Positions 26,641 to 34,939 of a stretch of 64,000 bases of DNA are shown in pieces; position 1 is the stretch's first letter; every line of letters starts with the position of its first letter. Location: NCBI RefSeq assembly GCF_020564935.1, contig NZ_JAJCXB010000001.1, positions 1 through 64,000 of the forward strand, written 5' to 3'. The notes below the pieces were generated by a model that had not been told where the DNA came from, searched no databases, and worked only from the letters and a program-made list of their open reading frames with translations. Position numbers and translations under genes: made by a program. Source of the DNA: Streptomyces pinistramenti (GTDB lineage: Bacteria > Actinomycetota > Actinomycetes > Streptomycetales > Streptomycetaceae).

Positions 26641-27390
26641 GTGACCGCCCTGATCCTGGCCCTGATTGCAGGAGCCGTTGTCGGCCTGATGCTCGGCGCC
26701 CTCGGCGGCGGCGGCAGCGTCCTGGCGGTGCCCGCCCTGATCTACCTGCTCGGCTTCACCCCCGCCTCAGCCACCACCGCCAGCCTGATCATCGTCACCG
26801 CCACGTCTCTGACCGCCCTGTACGCGCACGCCCGGGCCGGGCGGGTGCGGTGGAAGGCCGGAGCGGCATTCGCAGCCGCCGGGATTCTTCCGGCGGCTGT
26901 CGCTGGGGCAGCCTCCGCCCACCTGCCTCAAGCCGTCCTCACCCTCGCCTTCGCCGCCATAGCCGCCCTCTCCGCCATCAAAATGCTCCGGCCCGCTTAC
27001 ACCGCCCGCCCCAAAGACGGCGGTGTACGGCCGGGCAAGGCAGCCGGGGCCGGTGCCGCACTCGGCACGCTGACCGGACTGCTCGGTGTGGGCGGCGGCT
27101 TTCTCGCCGTCCCCGCCCTGGTCACCGTCCTGGCCTTCGAGATGGATGCCGCAGTCGGCACCAGCCTGCTGATCATCACGGCCAACTCACTGGCCTCCCT
27201 GGCCACTCGCTCCGGCACCGCTGCCTCGGTCGACTGGGCGCTGATCGGCCCGTTCGTCGGAACCGCGATCCTGGGCGCCTGGGACGGAAAGCGCATAGCC
27301 GTGAAGGTCTCCGCGCCCCACTTGCAGCGCATCTTCGCCGTGGTCCTGCTGGCCGTGGCCGCCTTCATGCTCGCCGACGCCGTGACGTGA
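26641..27390 (+). CDS. TauE/SafE-family sulfite exporter-like permease
   Basis: 249 residues, about seven membrane helices in two inverted halves. Each half starts with the family glycine motif (LMLGALGGGGSVLAVPALIY; LTGLLGVGGGFLAVPALVTV). These permeases move sulfite or organosulfonates. Following the persulfide dioxygenase-like gene, export of the sulfite produced is the simplest reading. GTG start; its TGA overlaps the GTG of the next gene. Confidence 0.88.
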   Translation: MTALILALIAGAVVGLMLGALGGGGSVLAVPALIYLLGFTPASATTASLIIVTATSLTALYAHARAGRVRWKAGAAFAAAGILPAAVAGAASAHLPQAVLTLAFAAIAALSAIKMLRPAYTARPKDGGVRPGKAAGAGAALGTLTGLLGVGGGFLAVPALVTVLAFEMDAAVGTSLLIITANSLASLATRSGTAASVDWALIGPFVGTAILGAWDGKRIAVKVSAPHLQRIFAVVLLAVAAFMLADAVT

Positions 27391-27656
27391 CAGCAGCCCA
27401 GACCGGCGACAACTTGTCCAGGCGGGCCCGCATCCGCCCGGTATCCCCGGCCGCCAATCCGCCCACCTCTCCGGTTGGCCTGGTTTGCCGAGGTATCGCC
27501 CGCGCTCTGTACCGTCATGCCGGGCCGCGCGATGGCCAGCCGGATTACAGCCAGGCGATCGAGAGGGAGATCGAGTACGCGGCCATAGCGATGGGTGTGC
27601 ACCTGCAGCGGCACACCCATCCAGAAGATCTCCCGGACCAGCAGCCAGCTGCCTGA
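27387..27656 (+). CDS. Small protein coupled to TauE gene
   Basis: 89 residues, starting at a GTG that overlaps the permease stop as GTGA. Contains SPVGLVCRGIARALYRHAGP and YSQAIEREIEYAAIAMGVHL; no membrane segment or Cys motif beyond one Cys. High G/C third positions support coding. Its tight coupling suggests a role with the exporter; no family recognised. Confidence 0.5.
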   Translation: MTAAQTGDNLSRRARIRPVSPAANPPTSPVGLVCRGIARALYRHAGPRDGQPDYSQAIEREIEYAAIAMGVHLQRHTHPEDLPDQQPAA

Positions 27657-27817
27657 CACCGGGCAGTGTTCGTTCCGTCTTTTCGATGGCACTGTCACAG
27701 CTGACGCGCTGGCGAACCCGCCTCCACCGCCGGCGACGTGGGTCGGCATGGCTCCAGCTCCGCTCGACGAACAGGTGCCAGGTTGAGCGCGCTGCACCTC
27801 TGAGGAAAGAGATCCAC

Positions 27818-28227
27818 GTGTCCGCTGCGTTCCGTATCAAGTGCTGCCGGTGCCGCAAGAACATCCCCTTGCTCAGGACGTCTACGAACTGGACGCGGAG
27901 TGGCAACGACGTTTCCCCAGGATGGTGGGAACCCTCGCCTGCTCGCGGTGCGCCGAGAAGACACACTGGCGCTGCACCCACCCCGACGGCTCCTACAGCG
28001 ACGATATCCCCGCCGCCGGAGCCCGTTGCTTCGACGCCTGGAGCCATATCTCATCTTCCGGCAGCCACCAGGCGATGGTACTGCGGTTGCCCCGCTCCGG
28101 GCTGCTCCAGGGAGCCGAGCCATACGTGCGCACCGTGGCGGCCCGCAAGTGCGCCCTGGCCGCCACGGTGCGCGAGGCCCTGCAGAAATGGGATGACAAG
28201 CGCCGACCCGCCACCGCTGGTCGGTGA
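27818..28227 (+). pseudogene. Frameshifted zinc-ribbon-like plasmid protein
   Basis: GTG at 27818 with a GAGGAAAGAG site begins SAAFRIKCCRCRKNIPL. After about 15 codons the coding signal moves to the next frame: AQDVYELDAEWQRRFPRMVG, LACSRCAEKTHWRCTHPDGS and AARCFDAWSHISSS. One extra C in the CCCC run near 27865 would join them. The Cys pairs suggest one zinc ribbon. Function unknown. Confidence 0.6.
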
Positions 28228-28268
28228 CCGTTGGCCTTCACCGAGAACGGGCGGCACCCTTTTCGCGG

Positions 28269-28454
28269 TTACTGCTCGGGGCCGGCCTTCTTGGCGCTCT
28301 CCTGCTGGTCCTGAAGCCGTTGGGCTTTGTCTTTCAGCCGTTGCCGGAGTTCCGGATCCGTAGCGCGTTCGGCAGCCTCAGCCAGATCCCGTGCCTTCTG
28401 CTCCACCTGCCTCTGCCGGGCGCGGTCACGTTCGTCCTTGAGGCCCGTGATCAT
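28269..28454 (-). CDS. DUF6381-like small helical protein
   Basis: 61 residues, highly charged and helical: LKDERDRARQRQVEQKARDL, then AERATDPELRQRLKDKAQRL. This composition and length match a family of small actinobacterial proteins of unknown role. The ATG at 28454 is the only good start; no strong ribosome site. Confidence 0.6.
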   Translation of the reverse strand: MITGLKDERDRARQRQVEQKARDLAEAAERATDPELRQRLKDKAQRLQDQQESAKKAGPEQ

Positions 28455-28687
28455 TCCCGGTGAGTTGGGAAGACACTCAGCTTGAATTTTAACCTCAGGC
28501 CGGCTTGCCCGCCCCGTCTCCGCGGTATCCGCCGCCGGTTCCGTCCGGATCAGGCAGATGACGAGAGGTTCTGAAACGGCATGGGGCCATGGGGCTGTCC
28601 TGCAGGTGCTCCGTAACCTCTTCCTCCCGGGCCCGAGGTGTGTGCGGCTCCGGGCGGGTTCCGCTGGAGCGAGGAGCCGAGCGAAGT

Positions 28688-29266
28688 TCACAACTCAGGT
28701 TGAAGCTTCCCGGGCAGTTCCGCGACAAGGTCGCGGACGTATGCCTCATCCGTACCGGGGATCGAGAAGACCACCCGGAAGTAGAGCGGCGCAACGATCC
28801 GATCCAGAACCTGCTCCAGGGACGGGGGCGCGTCGCCGCGCTCCCGTGCCGCGTCGAGGACAGGACGGAAGCGCTCGCTGACCCTGCGCAGGCATTCACG
28901 TAGCCCGTCGTGGCGCTCGTCGACATCGGGCGCGACCTCGGCGCGGAAGAACGCGATGCCACCGGGCCGGGAGAGCTCCGTCAGTGTCCAGAGTGCCTGG
29001 TTCTCCAGGTCGGTGCGCAGGTCGCCGACGAGCGGGGGCGCGCCGGCGTCGCTGCGGTGCTTGGCGACGTCGGCCAGGAGTGCGGCGAGCGTACCCCAGC
29101 GCCGGTAGAGGGTGCTGGAGTTGATCCCCGCGCGCTGGGCCACGGCGGGGAGGGCCACCTGGTCGGCGCCGAACTCGCCCACCAGCGCGACCGCGGCGCT
29201 GTGCACGGCGGCACGGAGGTGGGTGCTGCGGCCGCCGGGCCGTTTCGTCGATGCGTCAGCGTTCAC
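28688..29266 (-). CDS. TetR-family transcriptional regulator
   Basis: 192 residues. N-terminal helix-turn-helix: HSAAVALVGEFGADQVALPA, then VAQRAGINSSTLYRRWGTLA. The C-terminal part resembles the TetR_C-type core with YFRVVFSIPGTDEAYVRDLV. GTG start at 29266 preceded by GGAGGG. It probably controls a gene that has been lost, since a truncated fragment lies upstream in the divergent position. Confidence 0.87.
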   Translation of the reverse strand: MNADASTKRPGGRSTHLRAAVHSAAVALVGEFGADQVALPAVAQRAGINSSTLYRRWGTLAALLADVAKHRSDAGAPPLVGDLRTDLENQALWTLTELSRPGGIAFFRAEVAPDVDERHDGLRECLRRVSERFRPVLDAARERGDAPPSLEQVLDRIVAPLYFRVVFSIPGTDEAYVRDLVAELPGKLQPEL

Positions 29267-29280
29267 CCCTCCACCTTTAA

Positions 29281-29694
29281 AAAGCGCTGATCTCCCGAGG
29301 CTGCCCCCGCGAGGGCATCGGCCTGCTGCCCGGCAGGGGCACCGTCGCGGCCGACGAGACCACCGTGGCTCTCGAAGGGCGGCTGGCGGGCGACGGCGAT
29401 CACTACGCGCTCCTGTGCAGCTATACCGACGACCTCTCCGATACCCCTGAGACGACGGTGCTCCTGCGCGCCGTCGACGAGCGGGATCCGCAGCCGTTCA
29501 GGGGGCTGGTGGAGGCAGCCGACCTCGCCGCCGGAACGCACACCCTGCGCGAGAGCAGGTTCACCCGGCCCGAGGAGGCCACCCAGTGGTGGGACCGGCA
29601 CTGGTCCCGCCCTCGCACCGGGGTGCCGATAGCGCCGCCGCCGGCCCCAAGCCCTGCCCCCGAGCCGCCGTTCACGCCCAGCCGAAGCCGCTGA
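29281..29694 (+). pseudogene. 5'-truncated hypothetical gene
   Basis: An in-frame TAA at 29278 is followed by well-biased coding sequence without a conventional early start: GCPREGIGLLPGRGTVAADE, then YALLCSYTDDLSDTPETTVL and EATQWWDRHWSRPRTGVP, ending in a Pro-rich tail. The first GTG is at 29365. The beginning of the gene is probably missing at the boundary with the TetR gene. No family recognised. Confidence 0.4.
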
Positions 29695-29822
29695 CACACG
29701 GTCGCGCGAGCGCGCCCCGCACAGATGCAGGAGACGCCGGCCCGCCACCGGCCGCGCTCACGCCCGCCTCAACAGCCCTGTGCCACTGGCGACTTCACGC
29801 ACCCTCGGTGGAATTCCGCCGG

Positions 29823-29874
29823 AATATAGCAGCACATTCCCGGTTAGCGAAACCGGGGATTCTCCGGACTCTTG
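29823..29874 (+). repeat. Dispersed promoter-region repeat, copy 2
   Basis: Second copy of the element at 11873-11924. It contains TTCCCGGTTAGCGAAACCGG, which can form an imperfect hairpin. The SH3-like gene starts about 70 bases downstream. Confidence 0.5.
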
Positions 29875-29942
29875 AATCACCCCGCACGGCATCTGCCCGG
29901 GGCCATTCCCGCATTCCCTCACACGCCTGGAAGTACATTCCC

Positions 29943-30281
29943 ATGCGCATATCCCGCATTGCCGCCACCGCAGCCGTGACCGCAGCCGTCGCCCTGCCCA
30001 TCGCCATCGCTCCGGCCGCAAGCGCCGCCGCTCCGCAGACCGTCGCTGCTGCCTCGACCTGCCACAAGACCGGTCCGTGGACGATGCACACCACGGCGGT
30101 CCGCCTCCACAGCCGTGCCTCCGGCAAGTCCACCGTCGTCGGCATTCTCTACAAGTCGCACAAGTGGACCCACGGAAAGATCAGCGGCAGCTGGGTTTAT
30201 GTCCACGACAAGACCAGCGGCGTCAGCGGCTGGGCCTCCATGTCGTATGTCTATCCCACCGTTTACACCTGCCTGCACTGA
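29943..30281 (+). CDS. Secreted SH3-like domain protein
   Basis: 112 residues with a Sec signal (MRISRIAATAAVTAAVALPI, then Ala-rich to about residue 35). The mature part is a small beta domain typical of bacterial SH3: WTMHTTAVRLHSRASGKSTV, VGILYKSHKWTHGKIS, WVYVHDKTSGVSGWASMSYV. Two Cys residues near the domain ends may form a disulfide. Such proteins bind wall peptides or act as secreted modulators. Confidence 0.82.
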   Translation: MRISRIAATAAVTAAVALPIAIAPAASAAAPQTVAAASTCHKTGPWTMHTTAVRLHSRASGKSTVVGILYKSHKWTHGKISGSWVYVHDKTSGVSGWASMSYVYPTVYTCLH

Positions 30282-30354
30282 CCTGCCGCCCCGGGCGGAG
30301 CCGATTTCCGCACCGCGCCTCGCGCCAACGTCCCCTGAATGAAAGGAATTCGCT

Positions 30355-30402
30355 GTGCCTGTAGGCGACGACGACATCATGGATGGCGACGTCGCGGCGT
30401 GA
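30355..30402 (+). CDS. 15-residue leader ORF
   Basis: GTG at 30355 with an ideal AAAGGA site eight bases upstream encodes VPVGDDDIMDGDVAA. Its TGA overlaps the GTG of the following gene (GTGA), which itself has no ribosome site. It therefore seems to serve as a coupling leader, or marks the true 5' end of that gene after a lost base. Confidence 0.45.
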   Translation: MPVGDDDIMDGDVAA

Positions 30403-30830
30403 TCACCGCGCATATAGAGAACCGCTTCGGCATGACGCTCGCGGAATTGCAGCAGGCCGTGGCGGATGCCCCGCATGCCCACCGCGAGGCCGCGAACGTC
30501 GTGCACTGGCACGGACTTCTGCGCGAGTCCCAGAGCGCGCTGGAGAAGGCCGAGGACGACCTCGTCGCCGCACTCGACACGCAGCCCGGCGAACTCGACG
30601 ACCCGGCAATGGGCCTTGCTCACCGCGTGGACGCGGCCGTGGCCGCACGCGATGGACGGGCCCTGGTCGTCACCTATCTCCTCGCCCCGGACGCCCCCGG
30701 CAAACGGGGCCCCGGCGCCTGGCGCGGTGCCGCCCCGGCAGCCCGCCGGGGCCCGGCCCTGCAGACCAGCCAGCCCGCCCGGCCCGCATCCCCACCGGCT
30801 TCCACCCCGGTCCGGGGGGTGACACGGTGA
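30399..30830 (+). CDS. Small helical paralog 1 (Pro-rich tail)
   Basis: 143 residues. The first half is helical with the shared motif ITAHIENRFGMTLAELQQAV, followed by WHGLLRESQSALEKAEDDLV. The last 40 residues are Pro/Ala-rich and disordered. Two further copies follow directly at 30827 and 31287. GTG start overlapping the leader stop; its own stop overlaps the next GTG. Family unknown to me. Confidence 0.65.
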   Translation: MITAHIENRFGMTLAELQQAVADAPHAHREAANVVHWHGLLRESQSALEKAEDDLVAALDTQPGELDDPAMGLAHRVDAAVAARDGRALVVTYLLAPDAPGKRGPGAWRGAAPAARRGPALQTSQPARPASPPASTPVRGVTR

Positions 30831-31276
30831 GCGGGAGCGCCATGCCCTCCACGATGGACGGCCGGATCGAAGAAGCCTTCGGTGCTCCCGTCGGCCAGCT
30901 GTACGAGGCCGCCCAAGAGCCCGAGGCGCCAGTGGCGTTGACCAGAGCGCTGGAGCTGCGCTCCTTCCTGGCCGTGGTCGAGGCACACGTCGCCCGGGTC
31001 CGCGACCGGGTCCACCAGGCCACCGCCGCCGACGGCGACATGGACGCACTGTCCGCCGACGACCTGCGGATGGACGCCCAGTGGATGGCCGCTGCCCTCA
31101 GCGCCCGCAACGACCAGCGCACCGCCCTCGGCGAGCTGCTGCGCACCATGCCGGCTCCGGCCACGGCTGCCCGGCGCCGGCCCGCGCGGTTCACCCGGTA
31201 CAAGATCCCCACCACCCTGCCCCCGGCCGCCCCGGCATCCCCGCGTGCCGGGGCGGCGCCGGCCCGCCGCCCCTGA
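30827..31276 (+). CDS. Small helical paralog 2
   Basis: 149 residues, GTG start overlapping the previous stop (GTGA). It shares the opening motif with its neighbours (MDGRIEEAFGAPVGQLYEAA) and then a long helix (LRSFLAVVEAHVARVRDRVH), with RKxR-like basic and Pro-rich sequence at the end. Tandem duplication with divergence explains the similarity. Role unknown. Confidence 0.65.
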   Translation: MSGSAMPSTMDGRIEEAFGAPVGQLYEAAQEPEAPVALTRALELRSFLAVVEAHVARVRDRVHQATAADGDMDALSADDLRMDAQWMAAALSARNDQRTALGELLRTMPAPATAARRRPARFTRYKIPTTLPPAAPASPRAGAAPARRP

Positions 31277-31286
31277 AGGTCGCCGT

Positions 31287-31697
31287 TTGCCCCACACCAC
31301 CTCCCAGACGATCACCGAACGCATCGAGGAGCTGTACGGAGCGCCGCTCGCCGACCTCCAGGCCCACGCCGATGCTCACCCGGGCGCCAGCATGCTGACC
31401 GCCCTCCTCGACAGCCGCACCGCACTCGAACTCGCCGAGCGCAACGTCGACTTCCAGGTCGAGCGGCTACGGCAACTGGCTGATCCGGAACGCGAGATCG
31501 GGCCGTTCGACGCCGGGCACATCCTCGACTGCGCCCGCCGGATCACCGAATCGGTCGCTGCCCGCGACGCCCACACCACGACCACGAGCGCGGTGCTGCA
31601 GAGCCTGCGCCGCACTCCCGCCCCCGAGGCCCAACCGCCCACGGCGACCGCACCCCCCGCGCCCGCGCCTACGCCGTCCGCCGTCCGTACGCGCTGA
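31287..31697 (+). CDS. Small helical paralog 3
   Basis: 136 residues, TTG start (TTGCCCCAC) with GAAGG upstream. Opening motif ITERIEELYGAPLADLQAHA aligns with the two preceding proteins. A long helix (ALELAERNVDFQVERLRQLA) and a Pro/Ala/Thr-rich tail follow. Ten bases separate it from paralog 2. Confidence 0.65.
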   Translation: MPHTTSQTITERIEELYGAPLADLQAHADAHPGASMLTALLDSRTALELAERNVDFQVERLRQLADPEREIGPFDAGHILDCARRITESVAARDAHTTTTSAVLQSLRRTPAPEAQPPTATAPPAPAPTPSAVRTR

Positions 31698-31724
31698 CAT
31701 GCCCGCCTTTTCAGGAGTTCCCCC

Positions 31725-32594
31725 TTGGCCACCACTGGTCTGTCCCCTGCCGCCGATGCCGATCTCGCGCGCACCGCTGAGTCGTTGAACATGCTGGCCC
31801 CGCGCTGGAGCGTGTGGGTGCTGATGACGCTGTCCGCCGGGACGATGCGCTACGGGGAGATCAAGCCCCGCCTGCCGTGGCTGCTGGACGGCCAGCTCTC
31901 CCCGCGGCTCGGCACGCTCACCGAGGCCGGGCTGGTGCGGCGCACCGAGTACAACCGGCGCCACGTCACCTACGGCCTGACCGACCGCGGCACCGAGGCT
32001 CTGCCCGTTCTGAAGACGATCGCCGCCTGGGGCGACACGTATCTGGATGAATACCTCGTCCGCAACAAGGCGACGGGGAAGCTGGAGCCCGCGAAGCCCG
32101 CCCCCGCGCAGAACATCGAGGGCGCCCTCGCGCTGCTCACCCCCCGAAACGCCCTGACGATCTTGTGGATCCTCCGGGAACGGGGGACGTCCAGCGCGCA
32201 GTCTCTGGCCCGCGTCGCCCTGCCCGGTGCGAACGGCGCCGACGTCTACCCGCGGCTGCGCCAGCTCGTCGACGACGGCCTCGTCGACAGGGCCGGCACG
32301 GCGGAGGACGTGCCGCTCTACCAGCTGTCCGCATCGGGCCAGGCACTGGCACCGGTCCTGCGGTCCGTGTCGGCGTGGGCAGCCGGACGTCCCTCGGCCG
32401 AGGCGGACGACCACCCTGTGTGGGGGCCGGATCCGGCGCCGTCCCTGTCCGCGCCGGGGACCTGGCTCACCCACCAGCCCCGCACCAGCGCCCCCCCGCC
32501 GGCGCCGGCCGCCTGGAAGGGCAGCGACCTCTTCTCGCACCCGATCCCCTCCCGGCCCCTGACCGCCACCCCCGCCGGAGGGCAGCGCCGATGA
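31725..32594 (+). CDS. Double HxlR-type winged-helix protein
   Basis: 289 residues. The first ~110 residues are an HxlR winged helix: SLNMLAPRWSVWVLMTLSAG, YGEIKPRLPWLLDGQLSPRL, then RRTEYNRRHVTYGLTDRG. A second, more divergent copy follows (ALALLTPRNALTILWILRER, DVYPRLRQLVDDGLVDRAG, PLYQLSASGQAL). A disordered Pro-rich tail ends the protein. TTG start with AGGAG. HxlR proteins normally bind as dimers; a tandem copy could act as a built-in dimer. Its ATGA overlap couples it to the next gene. Confidence 0.8.
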   Translation: MATTGLSPAADADLARTAESLNMLAPRWSVWVLMTLSAGTMRYGEIKPRLPWLLDGQLSPRLGTLTEAGLVRRTEYNRRHVTYGLTDRGTEALPVLKTIAAWGDTYLDEYLVRNKATGKLEPAKPAPAQNIEGALALLTPRNALTILWILRERGTSSAQSLARVALPGANGADVYPRLRQLVDDGLVDRAGTAEDVPLYQLSASGQALAPVLRSVSAWAAGRPSAEADDHPVWGPDPAPSLSAPGTWLTHQPRTSAPPPAPAAWKGSDLFSHPIPSRPLTATPAGGQRR

Positions 32595-33193
32595 CGTCCA
32601 CCGACACCCTCACCCGCCGAAAGCGCGAGCCGGCCACCACCGTGCTCTCGCGCCCCGCCCTGATCCGGCTGGTCAGCGAGATCGACGACAACGGACCGGT
32701 CCAAGACCGACGGATCAGCGGCACGTTCGCCGACCTCCCCCGCCACCAGGTACGTCAGGCCCTGACCGAGGGCCAGGACCTCGGCGTGCTGCGCATCGCG
32801 AAGCGCGCCGGGAACCCCCACTACCTGCTCACACCTGCCGGAGCCGAACTGGCCGACAGCTACGACGCGATGGCCCGCTGGGCACGCACACACCACTTCC
32901 CCGACCCCCGCAGCGACTTCCTCACCCGCACCCGGGCCTGCTGCGCACTCCTGAGCAGGCCGCACGTGTCCGACGTCCTGCTCCAGGACACGACGGCGCC
33001 CGCCACCGGGGAGGGTCCGGAAGCCGTGGGGTGGGCTGCCCTGGCCGAGGGCGGCCTGGCCGAGCGGGCGGACGACGGCCGCTGGTACCTCAACGGTGCC
33101 GGACAGCAGGCGCGGGAGCCGCTCGCCGCACTCGCGAGCTGGGTGCGGCGGCACGCACCGCTCTCGACACGGACAAGAGGCGGCAGGCGGTGA
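32591..33193 (+). CDS. Winged-helix regulator-like protein
   Basis: 200 residues. It has a winged-helix N-terminal region (PALIRLVSEIDDNGPVQDRR, ADLPRHQVRQALTEGQDLGV, NPHYLLTPAGAELADSYDAM) and a second weaker wing-like repeat (GWAALAEGGLAERADDGRWY). It resembles a shorter, diverged relative of the double-HxlR protein. Starts ATGA-overlapped and ends GTGA-overlapped. Confidence 0.68.
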   Translation: MTSTDTLTRRKREPATTVLSRPALIRLVSEIDDNGPVQDRRISGTFADLPRHQVRQALTEGQDLGVLRIAKRAGNPHYLLTPAGAELADSYDAMARWARTHHFPDPRSDFLTRTRACCALLSRPHVSDVLLQDTTAPATGEGPEAVGWAALAEGGLAERADDGRWYLNGAGQQAREPLAALASWVRRHAPLSTRTRGGRR

Positions 33194-33645
33194 GCCGGGT
33201 GAGCCCGACAGCGCTGGGCACCGCCCGGGCGGCACACACCCTGGGATCTGGCCGCAATGACCTGGGCGACCACCCCGCCGACACGCCGCTTGGCCAACTG
33301 GCCTCTCTCATCGGCGAGATGGCCGACCGGGTCGACTCCCTCCAGGAACAACTCGTCGCCAAGGCCACCTACGCGGCCGAGCAGCTGGAGCGCGTCGCCA
33401 CCGGCGCCGACCGGATCCGTCCTGGTTCGACCGACGGAATCCTGCAGTACCAGGGCGTGCAGACCGACATGCTCGCCGCCCGGCGCTCAGACGCCATCCA
33501 GCACCTCAAGGCGCTGCTGGCGTCCTACCAGCACCTGACCGACGACAGGTCCGAGACCCCCGCGCCGGCCCGTACGCCGGCACCCGTCCCGGCGCCGACG
33601 CGCCAGGGCCACGGGCCTTCGGGCGGCTCCCCGCGCAGCCGCTGA
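33190..33645 (+). CDS. Hypothetical helical protein
   Basis: 151 residues, GTG start overlapping the previous stop. A long central helix (LGQLASLIGEMADRVDSLQE, LVAKATYAAEQLERVATGA) may be a coiled coil; the tail is Pro-rich, like those of the three small paralogs. No family recognised. Part of the same transcription unit. Confidence 0.6.
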   Translation: MSRVSPTALGTARAAHTLGSGRNDLGDHPADTPLGQLASLIGEMADRVDSLQEQLVAKATYAAEQLERVATGADRIRPGSTDGILQYQGVQTDMLAARRSDAIQHLKALLASYQHLTDDRSETPAPARTPAPVPAPTRQGHGPSGGSPRSR

Positions 33646-33672
33646 CCGACTACCAGGAAGCGAACGCGAACG

Positions 33673-34926
33673 ATGCCCCGCCACACAGCCGTTGCGCACC
33701 GCGGCGCCCGGCACCGCAGGCAGAGCATCGTGCGCGGCCTCTACCTGCCCCGCAGCGCGGATGCCGCCGCCGGCAGCGTGGCCACGTACGGGATCCCGAT
33801 GCTCGTGCTGGCCACCACCGACTCCCTCTCGCTGACCGGGGCCGCCTTCGCACTGGAGTGGATACCGCGCCTGGCCGCCTTCGCGGCGGTCGGATCCGTG
33901 GTCGACCGCCACGGCGCCGCCACGGTGTTCCGCCTCGCGGCCCTCGCGCGGATGCTGGTGGCCCTCGCCGCCGCCGTGGCGCTGCCCGCGCTCGGCGGCG
34001 GCCCCGGCACCACGGTCACCGTGATGGCGCTGGCAGCCGCCCTCGGCATGCTCACCCAGTGCTCCTACATCGCGGCCGAAACCCAGGGAGCGGACGCCAC
34101 CCGCGCGGCGGGCGACCGCGGCCACCGCGTCCAATCGGTCCTGCTGTCGATCGACCAGGTCGCCCTCCTGGCCGGCCCGGCGCTCGGCAGCCTGCTCCTT
34201 CAACAGGCAGGCGCCAGCGGCATGCTCACCGTCCTCGCCGCCTTCTCCCTGCTCGGCGCACTCCTGACACCCCACCGCACCCCGTCGCCGAAGTTGGTGC
34301 CCGTACGGATGCGGGCCGGGTTGCGCGTGGGCTGGTCCACCCTGCGGTCCCTGCCCGCACTGGCCTGGCTGGTCGCCGGACTGGCGCTGTCCAACTTCAC
34401 CATCGGTGTACTCCAGGCCGCCGCCCCCGTCATCGTCGTCGCACGCCTCGGACACTCCAACGCCTCGCTCGGGCTGGTCTGGTCGGTGGCCGCGGGCGTG
34501 ACCCTGGTGGCGGTGGCGGCCTGCCGCAGGGCGATCGACCGCTTCGGCCTGTGGCCCGTCGGCGCCCTGTGCGCCACGACCGCCGCCTGCGTCTGCCTCG
34601 CCGTGGCCACCGCACACACCTACGGCACCTACCTGGTGCTCACCGCCGTCCTCATGGCCGGCGAAGGCGGACTGACCGTCGTCCTGCGCACCGTGCGCTC
34701 CCACCTCATCCCCGCCCCCGTCTACGCCAGCATCCTCGCCGTGACCGTCCTGCTGCTCCTGGCGCCCTACCCCCTGGCCGGCGCACTGGTCGCCCTCACC
34801 CCGCCCGACGCCCTGGGACACGCGATCACCGCCTGCGCCTGCCTCCAGGCTGCCGGACTCGCCGTCGCCTTCGCCCGGCTGCGCACCCGCAGCCTCGTTC
34901 TCCTGGGCCCGACCACCGTCAACTGA
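33673..34926 (+). CDS. MFS-type transporter
   Basis: 417 residues with about twelve membrane helices. Charged loop after helix 2 (AAVGSVVDRHGAATVFRLAA) matches the MFS A-motif position. The first ~25 residues are basic (RHRRQSIVRGLYLPRSADAA). Probably an exporter. Its place before an ATP-grasp ligase resembles peptide- or amino-acid-ligase plus efflux pairs, but the substrate is unknown. Confidence 0.85.
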   Translation: MPRHTAVAHRGARHRRQSIVRGLYLPRSADAAAGSVATYGIPMLVLATTDSLSLTGAAFALEWIPRLAAFAAVGSVVDRHGAATVFRLAALARMLVALAAAVALPALGGGPGTTVTVMALAAALGMLTQCSYIAAETQGADATRAAGDRGHRVQSVLLSIDQVALLAGPALGSLLLQQAGASGMLTVLAAFSLLGALLTPHRTPSPKLVPVRMRAGLRVGWSTLRSLPALAWLVAGLALSNFTIGVLQAAAPVIVVARLGHSNASLGLVWSVAAGVTLVAVAACRRAIDRFGLWPVGALCATTAACVCLAVATAHTYGTYLVLTAVLMAGEGGLTVVLRTVRSHLIPAPVYASILAVTVLLLLAPYPLAGALVALTPPDALGHAITACACLQAAGLAVAFARLRTRSLVLLGPTTVN

Positions 34927-34939
34927 CCGGAATCTACCC

